From Mucilaginibacter gilvus (lineage in GTDB: Bacteria; Bacteroidota; Bacteroidia; Sphingobacteriales; Sphingobacteriaceae), in the NCBI RefSeq assembly GCF_004054195.1, contig NZ_SBIW01000028.1, forward strand, positions 1 to 58,864: DNA of 58,864 nt. Reading direction: 5' to 3'. Below the pieces are notes generated by a model that did not search any database, was not told where the DNA came from, and saw only the letters and a program-made list of their open reading frames with translations. How positions within the stretch are numbered: the first letter of the stretch is position 1; each line of letters starts with the position of its first letter. A program made the position numbers and the translations under genes. Shown piece by piece: positions 14,277-22,244 of the stretch.

Positions 14277-15431
14277 TTAAACCACCCTGTTCACGCCCGG
14301 TATCCTCACAATCATAAGTCCCAGCAAAAAGCTGCCTACAACCGCCAGCGGGGCTACCGCTAAAAATTTCAAAGCGGGTTCAATGGCCCAACTATGCAGC
14401 GCTACCGAGAGGCCTATTAAAATCAAGGGATGGAAAATATAAACCGCGAATGAAGTTCTTGATAGCAGGGTTAAAAAAGCAGAGGGTTTGTTCCAGCGCG
14501 TTTTGCCGATACAGAGCAAGGCGGCTACGATAGTAAAACCTACCAATTGCTCCCATACCGCGTACCATAGGCTTTGCCAGTGCCCGCCTACATTATAATA
14601 TTCCACGGGGAAACCTACCAACTGCCGCACAACAAAAAATACAGGGAAGCCGATAAACACCAAACACAGCGCAGTGGTTCTCATGGTTTTGCCGGTGCCA
14701 TAGTCTGCATTACTTATCCATTTGCCGCGTGAGGCGATGATCCCTAATATAAACATGGCGATGTACTGCGTAAAATGCCCCAACTGAAAGCCAAGTGGTT
14801 TGAGCACCCAGCCTACCGGGAAAAATATGCGAACGCCGTAAGAAATTACGCCAATGCAAATGGCAAAGGTGAGGATCTTTGTCACTGACGGCATTGGTTT
14901 CGAGATTCCTCTATCATCAACAAACAGACGAAACACCGCGTAAGCCAGTGTAAAGAGCAGCAGCGCGGCTACAAACCACAGTACGCCAAAATCTATCCAG
15001 CTATCAAACCCGCCCAGGTATTGCAGGTAAGTGATCTTTGGATGGGTGCCGGTGTAATTATAGTTTATAAAACTCAGGAAGGGCGACAGCACAAATGAAT
15101 AGAATACTAACGGCAAACCTAATCGCAAAAACCTATCCGCAATGAACTTACCCGGTCCTTTTTTATCGTAAGATGATGGGATGAACAGTGCAGACAAGAA
15201 AAAGAAAAAACCCATAAAAAACGCCTGGTTAACGGCAACAAAAGCTGTCATGGGTACAATGGCACCGAGCAATTGAGTTTTCTCATTAAAATACCAGTTG
15301 CCCGGTGCACCATAGGTAATAGTTGCATGGTGCAGAATAACCAGCGCGGTTAGCACCACTTTCAAATGGTGTATATAAACTATTTTTTCTTTAGGATGCT
15401 CTGGTATGATGGCTGAAGGCGTGGCTGGCAT
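14277..15431 (-). CDS. Acyltransferase family 3 membrane protein
   Basis: A 384-aa protein with about ten hydrophobic helices. The N-terminal histidine motif in VVLTALVILHHATITYG and the helix YIFHPLILIGLSVAL are typical of the acyltransferase-3 family (OpgC/OafA-like), which O-acylates surface polysaccharides, glucans or antibiotics at the inner membrane. The substrate cannot be inferred. It is monocistronic, starting at 15431 on the far side of an intergenic repeat. Confidence 0.85.
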   Translation of the reverse strand: MPATPSAIIPEHPKEKIVYIHHLKVVLTALVILHHATITYGAPGNWYFNEKTQLLGAIVPMTAFVAVNQAFFMGFFFFLSALFIPSSYDKKGPGKFIADRFLRLGLPLVFYSFVLSPFLSFINYNYTGTHPKITYLQYLGGFDSWIDFGVLWFVAALLLFTLAYAVFRLFVDDRGISKPMPSVTKILTFAICIGVISYGVRIFFPVGWVLKPLGFQLGHFTQYIAMFILGIIASRGKWISNADYGTGKTMRTTALCLVFIGFPVFFVVRQLVGFPVEYYNVGGHWQSLWYAVWEQLVGFTIVAALLCIGKTRWNKPSAFLTLLSRTSFAVYIFHPLILIGLSVALHSWAIEPALKFLAVAPLAVVGSFLLGLMIVRIPGVNRVV

Positions 15432-15506
15432 ATTTGCAATAAGTTTGGTGGAAGATACTTATAAACGACAAATAAAAACAGCCACTGTTGCACAGAGGGA
15501 GAAAAA

Positions 15507-15580
15507 GAAGCAAGAGTTAGGAAACAAGAACCAAGACAAACGATGCTATCCTGGCTCTTGATTCCTGATGTCTTGCACTG
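15507..15580. repeat. Degenerate CAAGA-rich inverted repeat
   Basis: The left part holds CAAGAGTTAGGAAACAAGAA and CCAAGACAA; the right part read in reverse gives CAAGACATCAGGAATCAAGA and GCCAGGATAG. The two halves pair imperfectly. Arrays of CAAGAATCAAGA-like units are frequent in intergenic DNA of this bacterial group. No coding signal is present. Confidence 0.45.
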
Positions 15581-15584
15581 CAGC

Positions 15585-15770
15585 TTAAAGGCTGTTTATC
15601 CAGTTCACCAGGTCCTCGCGGGTTTTGCCGGTTTTTTGTTGGATGCGACCAAGGGTTTCATCGTCCTTACCTTCTTCGTGTGCCAGATCGTCATCGGTAA
15701 GATCGCCGTAGGCTTGTTTTATTTTCCCTTTCAGCTCGTTCCAGCCGCCTTTTAATTCTAACTTATCCAT
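15585..15770 (-). CDS. CsbD family stress protein
   Basis: A 61-aa hydrophilic protein beginning MDKLELKGGWNELKGKIKQA, followed by YGDLTDDDLAHEEGK, the hallmark of the CsbD family of small general-stress proteins. The molecular role is unknown. The length matches the family. Upstream of the ATG lies AAGGAG at a 9-base distance, a good Shine-Dalgarno sequence, which is rare among the genes of this window and suggests unusually strong translation. Confidence 0.9.
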   Translation of the reverse strand: MDKLELKGGWNELKGKIKQAYGDLTDDDLAHEEGKDDETLGRIQQKTGKTREDLVNWINSL

Positions 15771-15827
15771 GGTTTGTTTCTCCTTATTTTAGATGTATAG
15801 GGAGAACAGGTAGGGTGAGAATTGGTT

Positions 15828-16085
15828 TTAATAATGATACCTAAGTTGAGCAATAAGGATGGAATCCGTTTCCACTTTATAAACCAAGCGATGTTCGCCT
15901 GTTATACGCCTTGACCAGTAACCACTCCACTTATGCTTTAGCGCCTCTGGCTTACCAATTCCTTCGAAGGGACTAACTTGTATTTCAGCGAGCAAGAAAC
16001 TTATCTTTTCCATAATTTTCTTATTCCCGCTTTTCTTCCAGTATTGTAAATGAATTTGAGCTTTAGGAGAGAAAATTATTTCCAT
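15828..16085 (-). CDS. YoeB/Txe family mRNA-interferase toxin
   Basis: An 85-aa RelE-fold protein. It contains SPFEGIGKPEALKHKWSGYW, GEHRLVYKV (Arg66) and the C-terminal LRYHY with His84, matching the YoeB catalytic layout (Glu, Arg, His and terminal Tyr). Such toxins cleave mRNA at the ribosomal A site and slow growth when the antitoxin is degraded. It overlaps the 3' end of the antitoxin gene by 10 bases. All catalytic residues appear intact, so the toxin is probably active. Confidence 0.92.
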   Translation of the reverse strand: MEIIFSPKAQIHLQYWKKSGNKKIMEKISFLLAEIQVSPFEGIGKPEALKHKWSGYWSRRITGEHRLVYKVETDSILIAQLRYHY

Positions 16086-16288
16086 AAATCGTCCAGGGAA
16101 ATTTTAATCCCTTTTCCTGCTTCTAATTCCTGAATACTTTCATCTAATTCCTTCTCGTTAGCTTTACTTGCCATTAAATATTCTGTCTCGTCGAGCTCCT
16201 TTTCGTATTCAACTTCAAAAGCGTCGAAAATAGTTTTTAAGGCTTTTTCTTGTTCTTCATTTTTGGGACGGACCGTAAGTACTGACAT
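16076..16288 (-). CDS. Antitoxin partner of the YoeB-like toxin
   Basis: A 70-aa acidic protein (MSVLTVRPKNEEQEKALKTI start) that resembles the DUF2683-like antitoxins paired with YoeB toxins in Bacteroidota. The N-terminal strand and helix would bind DNA or dimerise; the C-terminus (LEAGKGIKISLDDLWK) probably wraps the toxin, as the LDDLW ending is common in such antitoxins. Gene order antitoxin-toxin with a 10-base overlap is classical. Autorepression by the complex is expected from family behaviour. Confidence 0.85.
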   Translation of the reverse strand: MSVLTVRPKNEEQEKALKTIFDAFEVEYEKELDETEYLMASKANEKELDESIQELEAGKGIKISLDDLWK

Positions 16289-16362
16289 ATGTTATGATAT
16301 CTAATTATAACAAATTTAAGCTATTCTTTCCTAAGATAAAAATGTGCGAACGCACACCTTAC

Positions 16363-17304
16363 TTAGCTCTCCGCCAACACCTCTACCTTCACAATCCGCT
16401 CAAACTCCTCAAAACATTCCACATGCGGAAAATGCGCGGCATCTGTAAAAGTATAGAATTGCTTTTTGGGCGCGCTTAGCTTATCGAAATAATCTTTTGC
16501 GCCGGCGTAGCAGGTATGATGATCGTGTGTACCATGGAAAAAGTAAACCGGGACGTCGAGATGGGTAACCGTATCACTGATATTGTTAGTGATGATGGCC
16601 TCCCAAAGCTGATTAAAGCTCAGCGAGGAACCTTTCATATAGTTTAATTTATCGGCAAGGGAATATTCTTTACAGGTAAGCAGCTTCCATATCGCTAACA
16701 AAAAAATATTCTTCTGCCTCATGCTGCCGCGATACCGCGCTACCTGCCACCTTTGGAAATTAAGATACCTGAACCAGGCTTTTGCACCTGCACCCCGCGT
16801 GGGGACGGTCCATTTATTTAATTTACGGAGCACGCTCCTATCCTTACGGATGGCAGCCTGCTCTTTTACAAAATCATATGATTCCTGTTCTGAAAGATAT
16901 TGATCCGTCACCTGCCCTACGCTTAAATAAGCGTGAAAAAGTTGGGGGTGCCGCTGAACCAATAAAGTACCCAAGTAGGTGCCCCATGATTGGCCAAGCA
17001 CATAAATTTTTGTTTGTCCGAATTTATCGATGAGGTATTTGCTTACCGCTTCGGCATCCTGTATCAATTGCTCCAGCGTTATCGAGTTTTTATTGTCCAG
17101 CGTAGCGTATGATCGCCCTGCTCCCCGCTGCTCCCAGTGGCAAATAGTGAAGAGTTTTTCTAAGGGTTTCAGCGTTTCTGCCACAAAACAAAAATCCGGT
17201 GTTCCCGGCCCGCCATGCAGGTACAGTAACAGCGGGTTGGCATCGCTCTCGCCATGGATAAAGATGTATTGCTTATTGCCGTTGATGATTGGGGAATCTG
17301 TCAT
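16363..17304 (-). CDS. Alpha/beta hydrolase (proline iminopeptidase-like)
   Basis: A 313-aa serine hydrolase without signal peptide. It shows the oxyanion motif YLHGGPGTPDF (about 28-38), EQRGAGRSY, the nucleophile elbow GQSWGTYLG and a late FHGTHDHHT with the acid, then DAAHFPHVE with the catalytic histidine. The HGGPG motif is characteristic of prolyl iminopeptidases and their relatives, but many members have other substrates. The next gene upstream on the same strand ends 6 bases away, so they may be co-transcribed. Confidence 0.85.
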   Translation of the reverse strand: MTDSPIINGNKQYIFIHGESDANPLLLYLHGGPGTPDFCFVAETLKPLEKLFTICHWEQRGAGRSYATLDNKNSITLEQLIQDAEAVSKYLIDKFGQTKIYVLGQSWGTYLGTLLVQRHPQLFHAYLSVGQVTDQYLSEQESYDFVKEQAAIRKDRSVLRKLNKWTVPTRGAGAKAWFRYLNFQRWQVARYRGSMRQKNIFLLAIWKLLTCKEYSLADKLNYMKGSSLSFNQLWEAIITNNISDTVTHLDVPVYFFHGTHDHHTCYAGAKDYFDKLSAPKKQFYTFTDAAHFPHVECFEEFERIVKVEVLAES

Positions 17305-17310
17305 TTACGC

Positions 17311-17841
17311 TTAATGGGAACCCTTGTATCGCTTTAATACCACCCGTTGTTTTAAAACATCAGGCCATATCTCAATTTTATAGCCGTCCTTCACTTCAAA
17401 CAGATCAGGATCTGCCTTGGCTAAATCTATAGAATACACTCTTACCCGGTAATCACCCGGCACAAGTTTTACCTTCAATTCAACTTTACCGTCAGGGCAA
17501 TTGGTTATTTGCATAAACCCCGACCTGATCTTTAAATTACCTTCTACCACGTGATCATAGGGTTTAAAGTTTAAGTCAGCATTAGGTTTTTCAAGCACAT
17601 GTACCTGCACTTTGATGTGCCCGTATGAACCTGTGCTTACACCCAAAACATCATTACCCGTGGCTAATCTATCGGCAAACGAAGCCTCGCTCCAAAAGTC
17701 GGCAGCCCCGGTATTTCCGGAATAGTCCATATCTCCAACATAAAATTGGTTGTATGCGGTATCAAACTCCAGCTTATATATTTTAGCAGGAGCCGCGCCG
17801 AAAACAAAACTGATGCATAAAAACATTAAAGCTTTATACAT
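17311..17841 (-). CDS. Hypothetical exported protein
   Basis: A 176-aa protein with a signal peptide (MYKALMFLCISFVFGAAPAK). The rest is predicted beta-rich (KVQVHVLEK, GKVELKVKLVPGDYRVRVYS), compatible with a small periplasmic or extracellular beta-sandwich. No family is recognised. It begins 9 bases after the end of acs and ends 6 bases before the hydrolase, so acs, this gene and the hydrolase form a possible leftward unit. Confidence 0.65.
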   Translation of the reverse strand: MYKALMFLCISFVFGAAPAKIYKLEFDTAYNQFYVGDMDYSGNTGAADFWSEASFADRLATGNDVLGVSTGSYGHIKVQVHVLEKPNADLNFKPYDHVVEGNLKIRSGFMQITNCPDGKVELKVKLVPGDYRVRVYSIDLAKADPDLFEVKDGYKIEIWPDVLKQRVVLKRYKGSH

Positions 17842-17850
17842 AATTCAGTT

Positions 17851-19752
17851 TTACAATGCTCCTGCCTTTATCTCCTCAACAACAGCAGGGTCTAACAAAG
17901 TGGAGGTGTCTCCTAAATTAGAAATGTCGCCCTCCGCTATCTTCCGTAGAATCCTCCGCATAATTTTGCCCGAGCGTGTTTTTGGCAGGCCCGTTACAAA
18001 CTGAATTTTATCCGGTTTGGCAATAGCGCCGATGATGCGGGCAACTGTCATCATAATATCCTTGCGGGTCAATTCAGGGTCGCCGTGCTGGTTGGGGCAT
18101 ACTACAAAGGCGTACACACCCTGTCCTTTAATATCGTGCGGGTAACCTATTACGGCGCTTTCTACTACGGTGCTGTGCATGTTAATGGCGTTCTCCACCT
18201 CGGCGGTACCAATGCGATGGCCGGATACGTTCAGCACATCGTCTACCCTGCCGGTAATGCGGTAGTAGCCATCCTCATCGCGCAGACAGCCGTCGCCTGT
18301 AAAATACAGATTTTCGTATGTAGCGAAGTAAGTGGTGCGGCAACGCTCATGGTCGCCATAGGTGGTGCGCAGCATACCCGGCCATGGGAATTTGATGCAA
18401 AGGTTGCCGCTTACGCCGTTGCCTTCTATCACTTTTCCGTTCTCGTCTACCAATACCGGCTGTACGCCCGGCAGCGGCAGGGTAGCGTAGCCTGGCTTAG
18501 TAGGCGTAACACCTGCAATAGGCGAGATCATAAAGCCACCGGTTTCGGTTTGCCACCAGGTATCTACAATAGGGCATTTACCCTGGCCTATCTTTTCGTC
18601 GAACCAGTGCCATGCTTCCTCGTTTATCGGCTCGCCTACCGACCCCAGTTTTTTAAGCGAGCTAAAATCGCGGCCTTTCACCACATCATCGCCAAAGCTC
18701 ATCAGCGAGCGGATAGCCGTTGGGGCAGTATATAATATATTAACCTTAAATTTCTCTACAATATCCCAAAGGCGACCGGCATTGGGGAAGGTTGGGATCC
18801 CTTCAAACATCACCGAAGTAGCCCCCTGCGTAAGCGGACCGTAAGCAATATACGAGTGACCTGTGATCCAGCCGATATCTGCCGTACAAAAATAAACTTC
18901 GCCCGGCTGATACTGGAACGCGTTGCTAAAGGTATAGCCTGTATAAACCATATAACCGCCGCAAGTATGCACCACACCTTTTGGCTTGCCTGTAGAACCG
19001 GATGTATACAGGATAAACAGCATATCCTCGGCATCCATTTCCTCGGCGGGGCAATCGGGGTTACCCTGGGTCTCTACCTTTTTAACTTCATCTTCCCACC
19101 ATACATCGCGCCCCTTTATCATGGACACCGGTGTGCGGGTACGGGTAAGCACAATAACTTTTTTGATGCTTGGGCACTGCACCAGCGCATCATCTATTAT
19201 AGATTTTAACGGCACTTCCTTGGTGCCACGTAAACCGCCATCGGCAGTTATTACAATATTACATTCGGCATCCTTTATCCTGTCGGCAATGGATTGTGCC
19301 GAAAATCCGCCAAAAACAACCGAGTGGATAGCGCCGATACGGGCGCAGGCCAAAACGGCAATGGCCAGCTCGGGCACCATGGGCATGTAAATACAAATGC
19401 GGTCGCCTTTTTTTGCACCGTTATTTTTAAGCACGTTGGCAAACTGGCAAACCTTAGTGTGCAGTTGTTTATAAGTAAGTATGCGGTGATGTTCGGTAGG
19501 GTCGTTTGGTTCCCAAATGATAGCGGTGGTATCGCCGTTTTTTTCCAGGTGGCGGTCGAGGCAGTTCTCCGTGATGTTCAGTTTGGCACCCTCGAACCAT
19601 TTTATTTTTGGTTCTTTAAAGTTCCAGTCTAAAACCTTATCCCACTTTTTTTTCCATAAAAAATTATTGGCAATACCTTCCCAAAATTGTTCAGGCTGTT
19701 CCACGCTCAGGCTATAGGCCTGCTGGTATTCTTCAAACGACTTAACTTGCAT
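17851..19752 (-). CDS. acs: Acetate--CoA ligase (acetyl-CoA synthetase)
   Basis: A 633-aa ANL-superfamily enzyme that activates acetate to acetyl-CoA via acetyl-AMP. It shows the P-loop-like YTSGSTGKPKGV, the WWQTETGG adenine-binding motif, the hinge GYYRITGRVDDVLNVSGHRI and the C-terminal PKTRSGKIMRR, whose lysine is the conserved acetylation site of Acs. Length is normal (about 630-650). Together with pckA and fbp it allows growth on acetate. No consensus promoter was clear in the 139 bases upstream. Confidence 0.96.
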   Translation of the reverse strand: MQVKSFEEYQQAYSLSVEQPEQFWEGIANNFLWKKKWDKVLDWNFKEPKIKWFEGAKLNITENCLDRHLEKNGDTTAIIWEPNDPTEHHRILTYKQLHTKVCQFANVLKNNGAKKGDRICIYMPMVPELAIAVLACARIGAIHSVVFGGFSAQSIADRIKDAECNIVITADGGLRGTKEVPLKSIIDDALVQCPSIKKVIVLTRTRTPVSMIKGRDVWWEDEVKKVETQGNPDCPAEEMDAEDMLFILYTSGSTGKPKGVVHTCGGYMVYTGYTFSNAFQYQPGEVYFCTADIGWITGHSYIAYGPLTQGATSVMFEGIPTFPNAGRLWDIVEKFKVNILYTAPTAIRSLMSFGDDVVKGRDFSSLKKLGSVGEPINEEAWHWFDEKIGQGKCPIVDTWWQTETGGFMISPIAGVTPTKPGYATLPLPGVQPVLVDENGKVIEGNGVSGNLCIKFPWPGMLRTTYGDHERCRTTYFATYENLYFTGDGCLRDEDGYYRITGRVDDVLNVSGHRIGTAEVENAINMHSTVVESAVIGYPHDIKGQGVYAFVVCPNQHGDPELTRKDIMMTVARIIGAIAKPDKIQFVTGLPKTRSGKIMRRILRKIAEGDISNLGDTSTLLDPAVVEEIKAGAL

Positions 19753-19891
19753 AGTGATGTATAAATGGTGGCGTAAATTAGTGATTTTTGTGTTAAGCGG
19801 GTAATAAATTTAAGGCTTTTTAAAATATTTTAAGAAGTGTTATTTCTCAATTTACAGCACCGTCATCATTTATTAATTATACATTTATATA

Positions 19892-20101
19892 ATGAAAAAA
19901 TATTTTTTTGAAATATATTTCCCGCTTGGCATTATTGTAGGCCCAGTAATTTTTATGGTTACCGGAGTAAAACTTTCTTTGGCATTCTTTTTTAGCATAA
20001 TAGCCATAATGGCTATTCATCTATATCTAAATAAAACAGTGCGGATTACGGCGTTTAAGCATGTAAAAAAACTCTTTTCGACTATGAAAAAAGAATTTTA
20101 A
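19892..20101 (+). CDS. Small membrane protein
   Basis: A 69-aa protein with two hydrophobic segments (about 8-26 and 28-46) and a basic C-terminal tail (KHVKKLFSTMKKEF), so probably an inner-membrane hairpin with both ends in the cytoplasm. No family is recognised. TACATTTA lies four bases before the ATG and may be a -7 element of a leaderless transcript. It precedes the ribosomal operon by 94 bases. Confidence 0.5.
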   Translation: MKKYFFEIYFPLGIIVGPVIFMVTGVKLSLAFFFSIIAIMAIHLYLNKTVRITAFKHVKKLFSTMKKEF

Positions 20102-20195
20102 ATATTTTACAAATCACTATTGCCTATTTGCTTTAAAAACCTGATATTTGCAAACTCTTTTTAGGAGAAGAGCGAGAATTAAAAAAATATTTGTC

Positions 20196-20429
20196 ATGTC
20201 AAGAATTTGTGATCTAACAGGAAAAGGCTACATGAACGGTAACAGCGTATCAAACTCGAACGCCAAAACCAAACGTAAGTTCTATCCAAACTTACAGTTG
20301 AAAAAGTTTTACATCCCCGAAGAAGATAAATGGATCACTTTAAAAGTATCTACTTCTGCTGTTAAAACTATCAGCAAACTCGGTATTACCGCTTGTATCA
20401 ACAAGTTTGTAAAAAAAGGTTCTATTTAG
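20196..20429 (+). CDS. rpmB: 50S ribosomal protein L28
   Basis: A 77-aa protein. The start at 20196 is chosen because MSRICDLTGKGYMNGNSVSN is the conserved L28 N-terminus; an upstream ATG at 20148 would add 16 unrelated residues. L28 binds 23S rRNA near the exit region of the large subunit. It heads the conserved Bacteroidota order rpmB, rpmG, DUF4295, ftsY, rimO. Confidence 0.96.
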   Translation: MSRICDLTGKGYMNGNSVSNSNAKTKRKFYPNLQLKKFYIPEEDKWITLKVSTSAVKTISKLGITACINKFVKKGSI

Positions 20430-20431
20430 TA

Positions 20432-20524
20432 GGTTATAGGTTTAACGTCATACGTTTTACGTTTCCACTATAACAATCATCAAGCAATAATCAACGTAAA
20501 ACGTATTACGTATTACGTTTAACA
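20432..20524. repeat. Palindromic ACGT-rich element, copy 1
   Basis: The left arm contains AACGTCATACGTTTTACGTTT, part of which pairs with AACGTAAAACGTATTACGTA in the right arm. The element fills the gap between rpmB and rpmG. A second, similar element fills the next gap (20719-20812). Confidence 0.6.
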
Positions 20525-20534
20525 AGATAAGAAA

Positions 20535-20717
20535 ATGGCTAAGAAAGGCAACAGGGTTCAGGTAATTTTAGAATGCACAGAGCATAAAACCAGCGGCATG
20601 CCGGGTATGTCTCGTTACATTACCACCAAAAACAAAAAGAACACAACCGAGCGTTTGGAAATGAAAAAATTCAACCCGGTATTACGTAAAGTAACAGTTC
20701 ATAAAGAAATTAAATAG
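20535..20717 (+). CDS. rpmG: 50S ribosomal protein L33
   Basis: A 60-aa protein (MAKKGNRVQVILECTEHKTS) with the L33 signature RYITTKNKKNT and the C-terminal FNPVLRKVTVHKE. There is no CxxC zinc motif, so it is the zinc-independent form. It is a component of the large subunit near the E site and lies between two copies of the palindromic element. Confidence 0.95.
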   Translation: MAKKGNRVQVILECTEHKTSGMPGMSRYITTKNKKNTTERLEMKKFNPVLRKVTVHKEIK

Positions 20718-20718
20718 G

Positions 20719-20812
20719 TTATACGTTGAACGTTTTACGTTTTACGCATTCACTTATAGCTAATTAGTTTATAATACACGTACTACCTACAACGTAATAC
20801 GTATAACAACAA
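20719..20812. repeat. Palindromic ACGT-rich element, copy 2
   Basis: GTTATACGTTGAACGTTTTA near the left end and CAACGTAATACGTATAAC at the right end pair imperfectly. It is related in sequence and in position to the copy between rpmB and rpmG. Confidence 0.6.
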
Positions 20813-20818
20813 AAAGAC

Positions 20819-20977
20819 ATGGCAAAGAAAGTAGTTGCAACGCTGAAAGTAGCAGGTAAAGGCAAAGAATATTCGAAAGTTATTACAATGACTAAATCAC
20901 CACGTACCGGTGCTTACTCATTTAAAGAGCAAATTGTACCTAACGATGGCGTTAAGGATGCAATTGCAGGTAAATAA
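20819..20977 (+). CDS. DUF4295 small basic protein of the ribosomal operon
   Basis: A 52-aa basic protein beginning MAKKVVATLKVAGKGKEYSK and continuing with VITMTKSPRTGAYSFKEQIV. This matches DUF4295, a Bacteroidota-specific family always found after rpmG, and probably ribosome-associated. Too short for many gene finders but fully convincing by sequence and position. A terminator follows 30 bases later. Confidence 0.9.
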   Translation: MAKKVVATLKVAGKGKEYSKVITMTKSPRTGAYSFKEQIVPNDGVKDAIAGK

Positions 20978-21006
20978 TACCTGGTAAAACTTTTGTTAAA
21001 ATATTG

Positions 21007-21040
21007 AAAGCCGTCTTGTATCTTACGAGAGGGCTTTTTC
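21007..21040 (+). terminator. Intrinsic terminator after the ribosomal genes
   Basis: AAAGCCGTCTTG pairs with CGAGAGGGCTTT (11 of 12 positions, one G-U) around a 7-base loop, followed by T-rich sequence. It should separate rpmB-rpmG-DUF4295 from ftsY at least partly. Confidence 0.75.
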
Positions 21041-21052
21041 TTTTTGATATGG

Positions 21053-21161
21053 TCTGAATCAGAATTTACAGAATTTAAGGATTAGCAGAATAATAAATAC
21101 TAACCCCATATCTGTTGAATACTGATTCTGGAAATTCTATAATTCTGAAAATTCTGATCAC
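21053..21161. repeat. AGAATT-type imperfect palindrome before ftsY
   Basis: The left arm GAATCAGAATTTACAGAATT pairs with the right arm AATTCTGAAAATTCTGAT (and flanking ATTCTGGAAATTC), separated by about 33 bases. It ends two bases before the ftsY ATG, so it forms the whole 5' region of ftsY. The unit resembles a repeat common between genes in Sphingobacteriaceae (recalled, not searched). Confidence 0.55.
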
Positions 21162-21163
21162 CT

Positions 21164-22129
21164 ATGGGATTATTTGATTTTTTTAAGAAAAAAGAAAGCA
21201 CGGAGCAGGAACAGCAGGCGCTTGATACCGGGCTGGAAAAAACCAAGGATAATTTCTTTTCAAAATTAACCAAGGTTGTTGCCGGTAAATCTACCGTTGA
21301 CGATGATGTGCTGGATGATTTGGAAGAAGTACTGGTAACTTCCGACGTTGGTGTTACCACCACCCTCAAAATTATCGAACGTATACAGGCCCGTGTTGCC
21401 CGCGATAAATACGTAGGCACATCCGAACTGAACAATATGCTGAAGGACGAGATCCAACAGCTCCTGGCTGAAAACAACAGCAACGATTTTCAGAATTTTG
21501 AATACGGCAAGCAGAAACCTTATGTAATAATGGTAGTCGGTGTAAATGGCGTGGGCAAAACCACCACCATTGGCAAGCTGGCCCATAAGCTAAAACAAGC
21601 CGGCAACCAGGTAGTACTTGGCGCTGCGGATACCTTCCGCGCCGCGGCGGTAGACCAGATAAAACTTTGGGGCGAACGTGTTGGCGTAAAAGTGGTAGCG
21701 CAAGCCATGGGCAGCGACCCTGCTTCGGTAGCTTATGACACCCTTCGCTCAGCCGTATCTAATGGCGACGATGTGGCCATAATTGATACCGCTGGTCGTT
21801 TACATAATAAGGTGGGTCTGATGAACGAGCTTACTAAGATCAAGAATGTAATGCAAAAGGTGATCCCCGGCGCACCGCACGAAATACTGCTGGTGCTGGA
21901 TGCATCAACCGGCCAAAACGCTATTGAACAGTGCAAACAGTTTACCGAGGCCACCGCTGTAAATGCATTGGCCCTAACCAAACTGGATGGTACCGCAAAA
22001 GGCGGCGTAGTGATAGGGATCTCAGATCAGTTTAAGATCCCCGTAAAATACATAGGTGTAGGCGAAGGGGTGGAACATTTACAGTTGTTTGATAGGACAG
22101 CGTTCGTTAACAGTCTGTTTAAATCATAA
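21164..22129 (+). CDS. ftsY: Signal recognition particle receptor FtsY
   Basis: A 321-aa GTPase that docks SRP-ribosome complexes at the membrane during co-translational insertion. It has a short charged N-terminal A-domain (FFKKKESTEQEQQ), an N-domain four-helix bundle and the G domain: G1 GVNGVGKTTT at 126-135, DTFRAAA, G3 DTAGR and TKLDG for guanine recognition. The short A-domain is typical of Bacteroidota. It lies in the conserved block before rimO. Confidence 0.97.
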   Translation: MGLFDFFKKKESTEQEQQALDTGLEKTKDNFFSKLTKVVAGKSTVDDDVLDDLEEVLVTSDVGVTTTLKIIERIQARVARDKYVGTSELNNMLKDEIQQLLAENNSNDFQNFEYGKQKPYVIMVVGVNGVGKTTTIGKLAHKLKQAGNQVVLGAADTFRAAAVDQIKLWGERVGVKVVAQAMGSDPASVAYDTLRSAVSNGDDVAIIDTAGRLHNKVGLMNELTKIKNVMQKVIPGAPHEILLVLDASTGQNAIEQCKQFTEATAVNALALTKLDGTAKGGVVIGISDQFKIPVKYIGVGEGVEHLQLFDRTAFVNSLFKS

Positions 22130-22140
22130 AACATGTCCGG

Positions 22141-22221
22141 AGCCTCACCCTGCCCTATCCAAAGGAGAGGGTTTTGAGAAGCTTTGAAGTCCTCTCCTTT
22201 GGAGAGGATTTAGGTGAGGCT
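22141..22221. repeat. CTCTCC/GGAGAG inverted-repeat element
   Basis: AGCCTCACCCTGCCCTATCC followed by AAAGGAGAGGG at 22141-22171 pairs with the right arm at 22191-22221 (reverse complement AGCCTCACCTAAATCCTCTC followed by CAAAGGAGAGG). The 31-base arms surround a 19-base loop. It separates ftsY from rimO and looks like a REP-type element. Confidence 0.7.
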
Positions 22222-22244
22222 TCTTCGGTGAAAAAAGAATAACA

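Noticed and set aside
18085..18735. 216-codon frame opposite acs
   Set aside because: Shadow of acs, which carries all its catalytic motifs.
20148..20195. Longer L28 start at an upstream ATG
   Set aside because: The extra 16 residues are not part of any L28; the conserved MSRICDLTGK start is internal.
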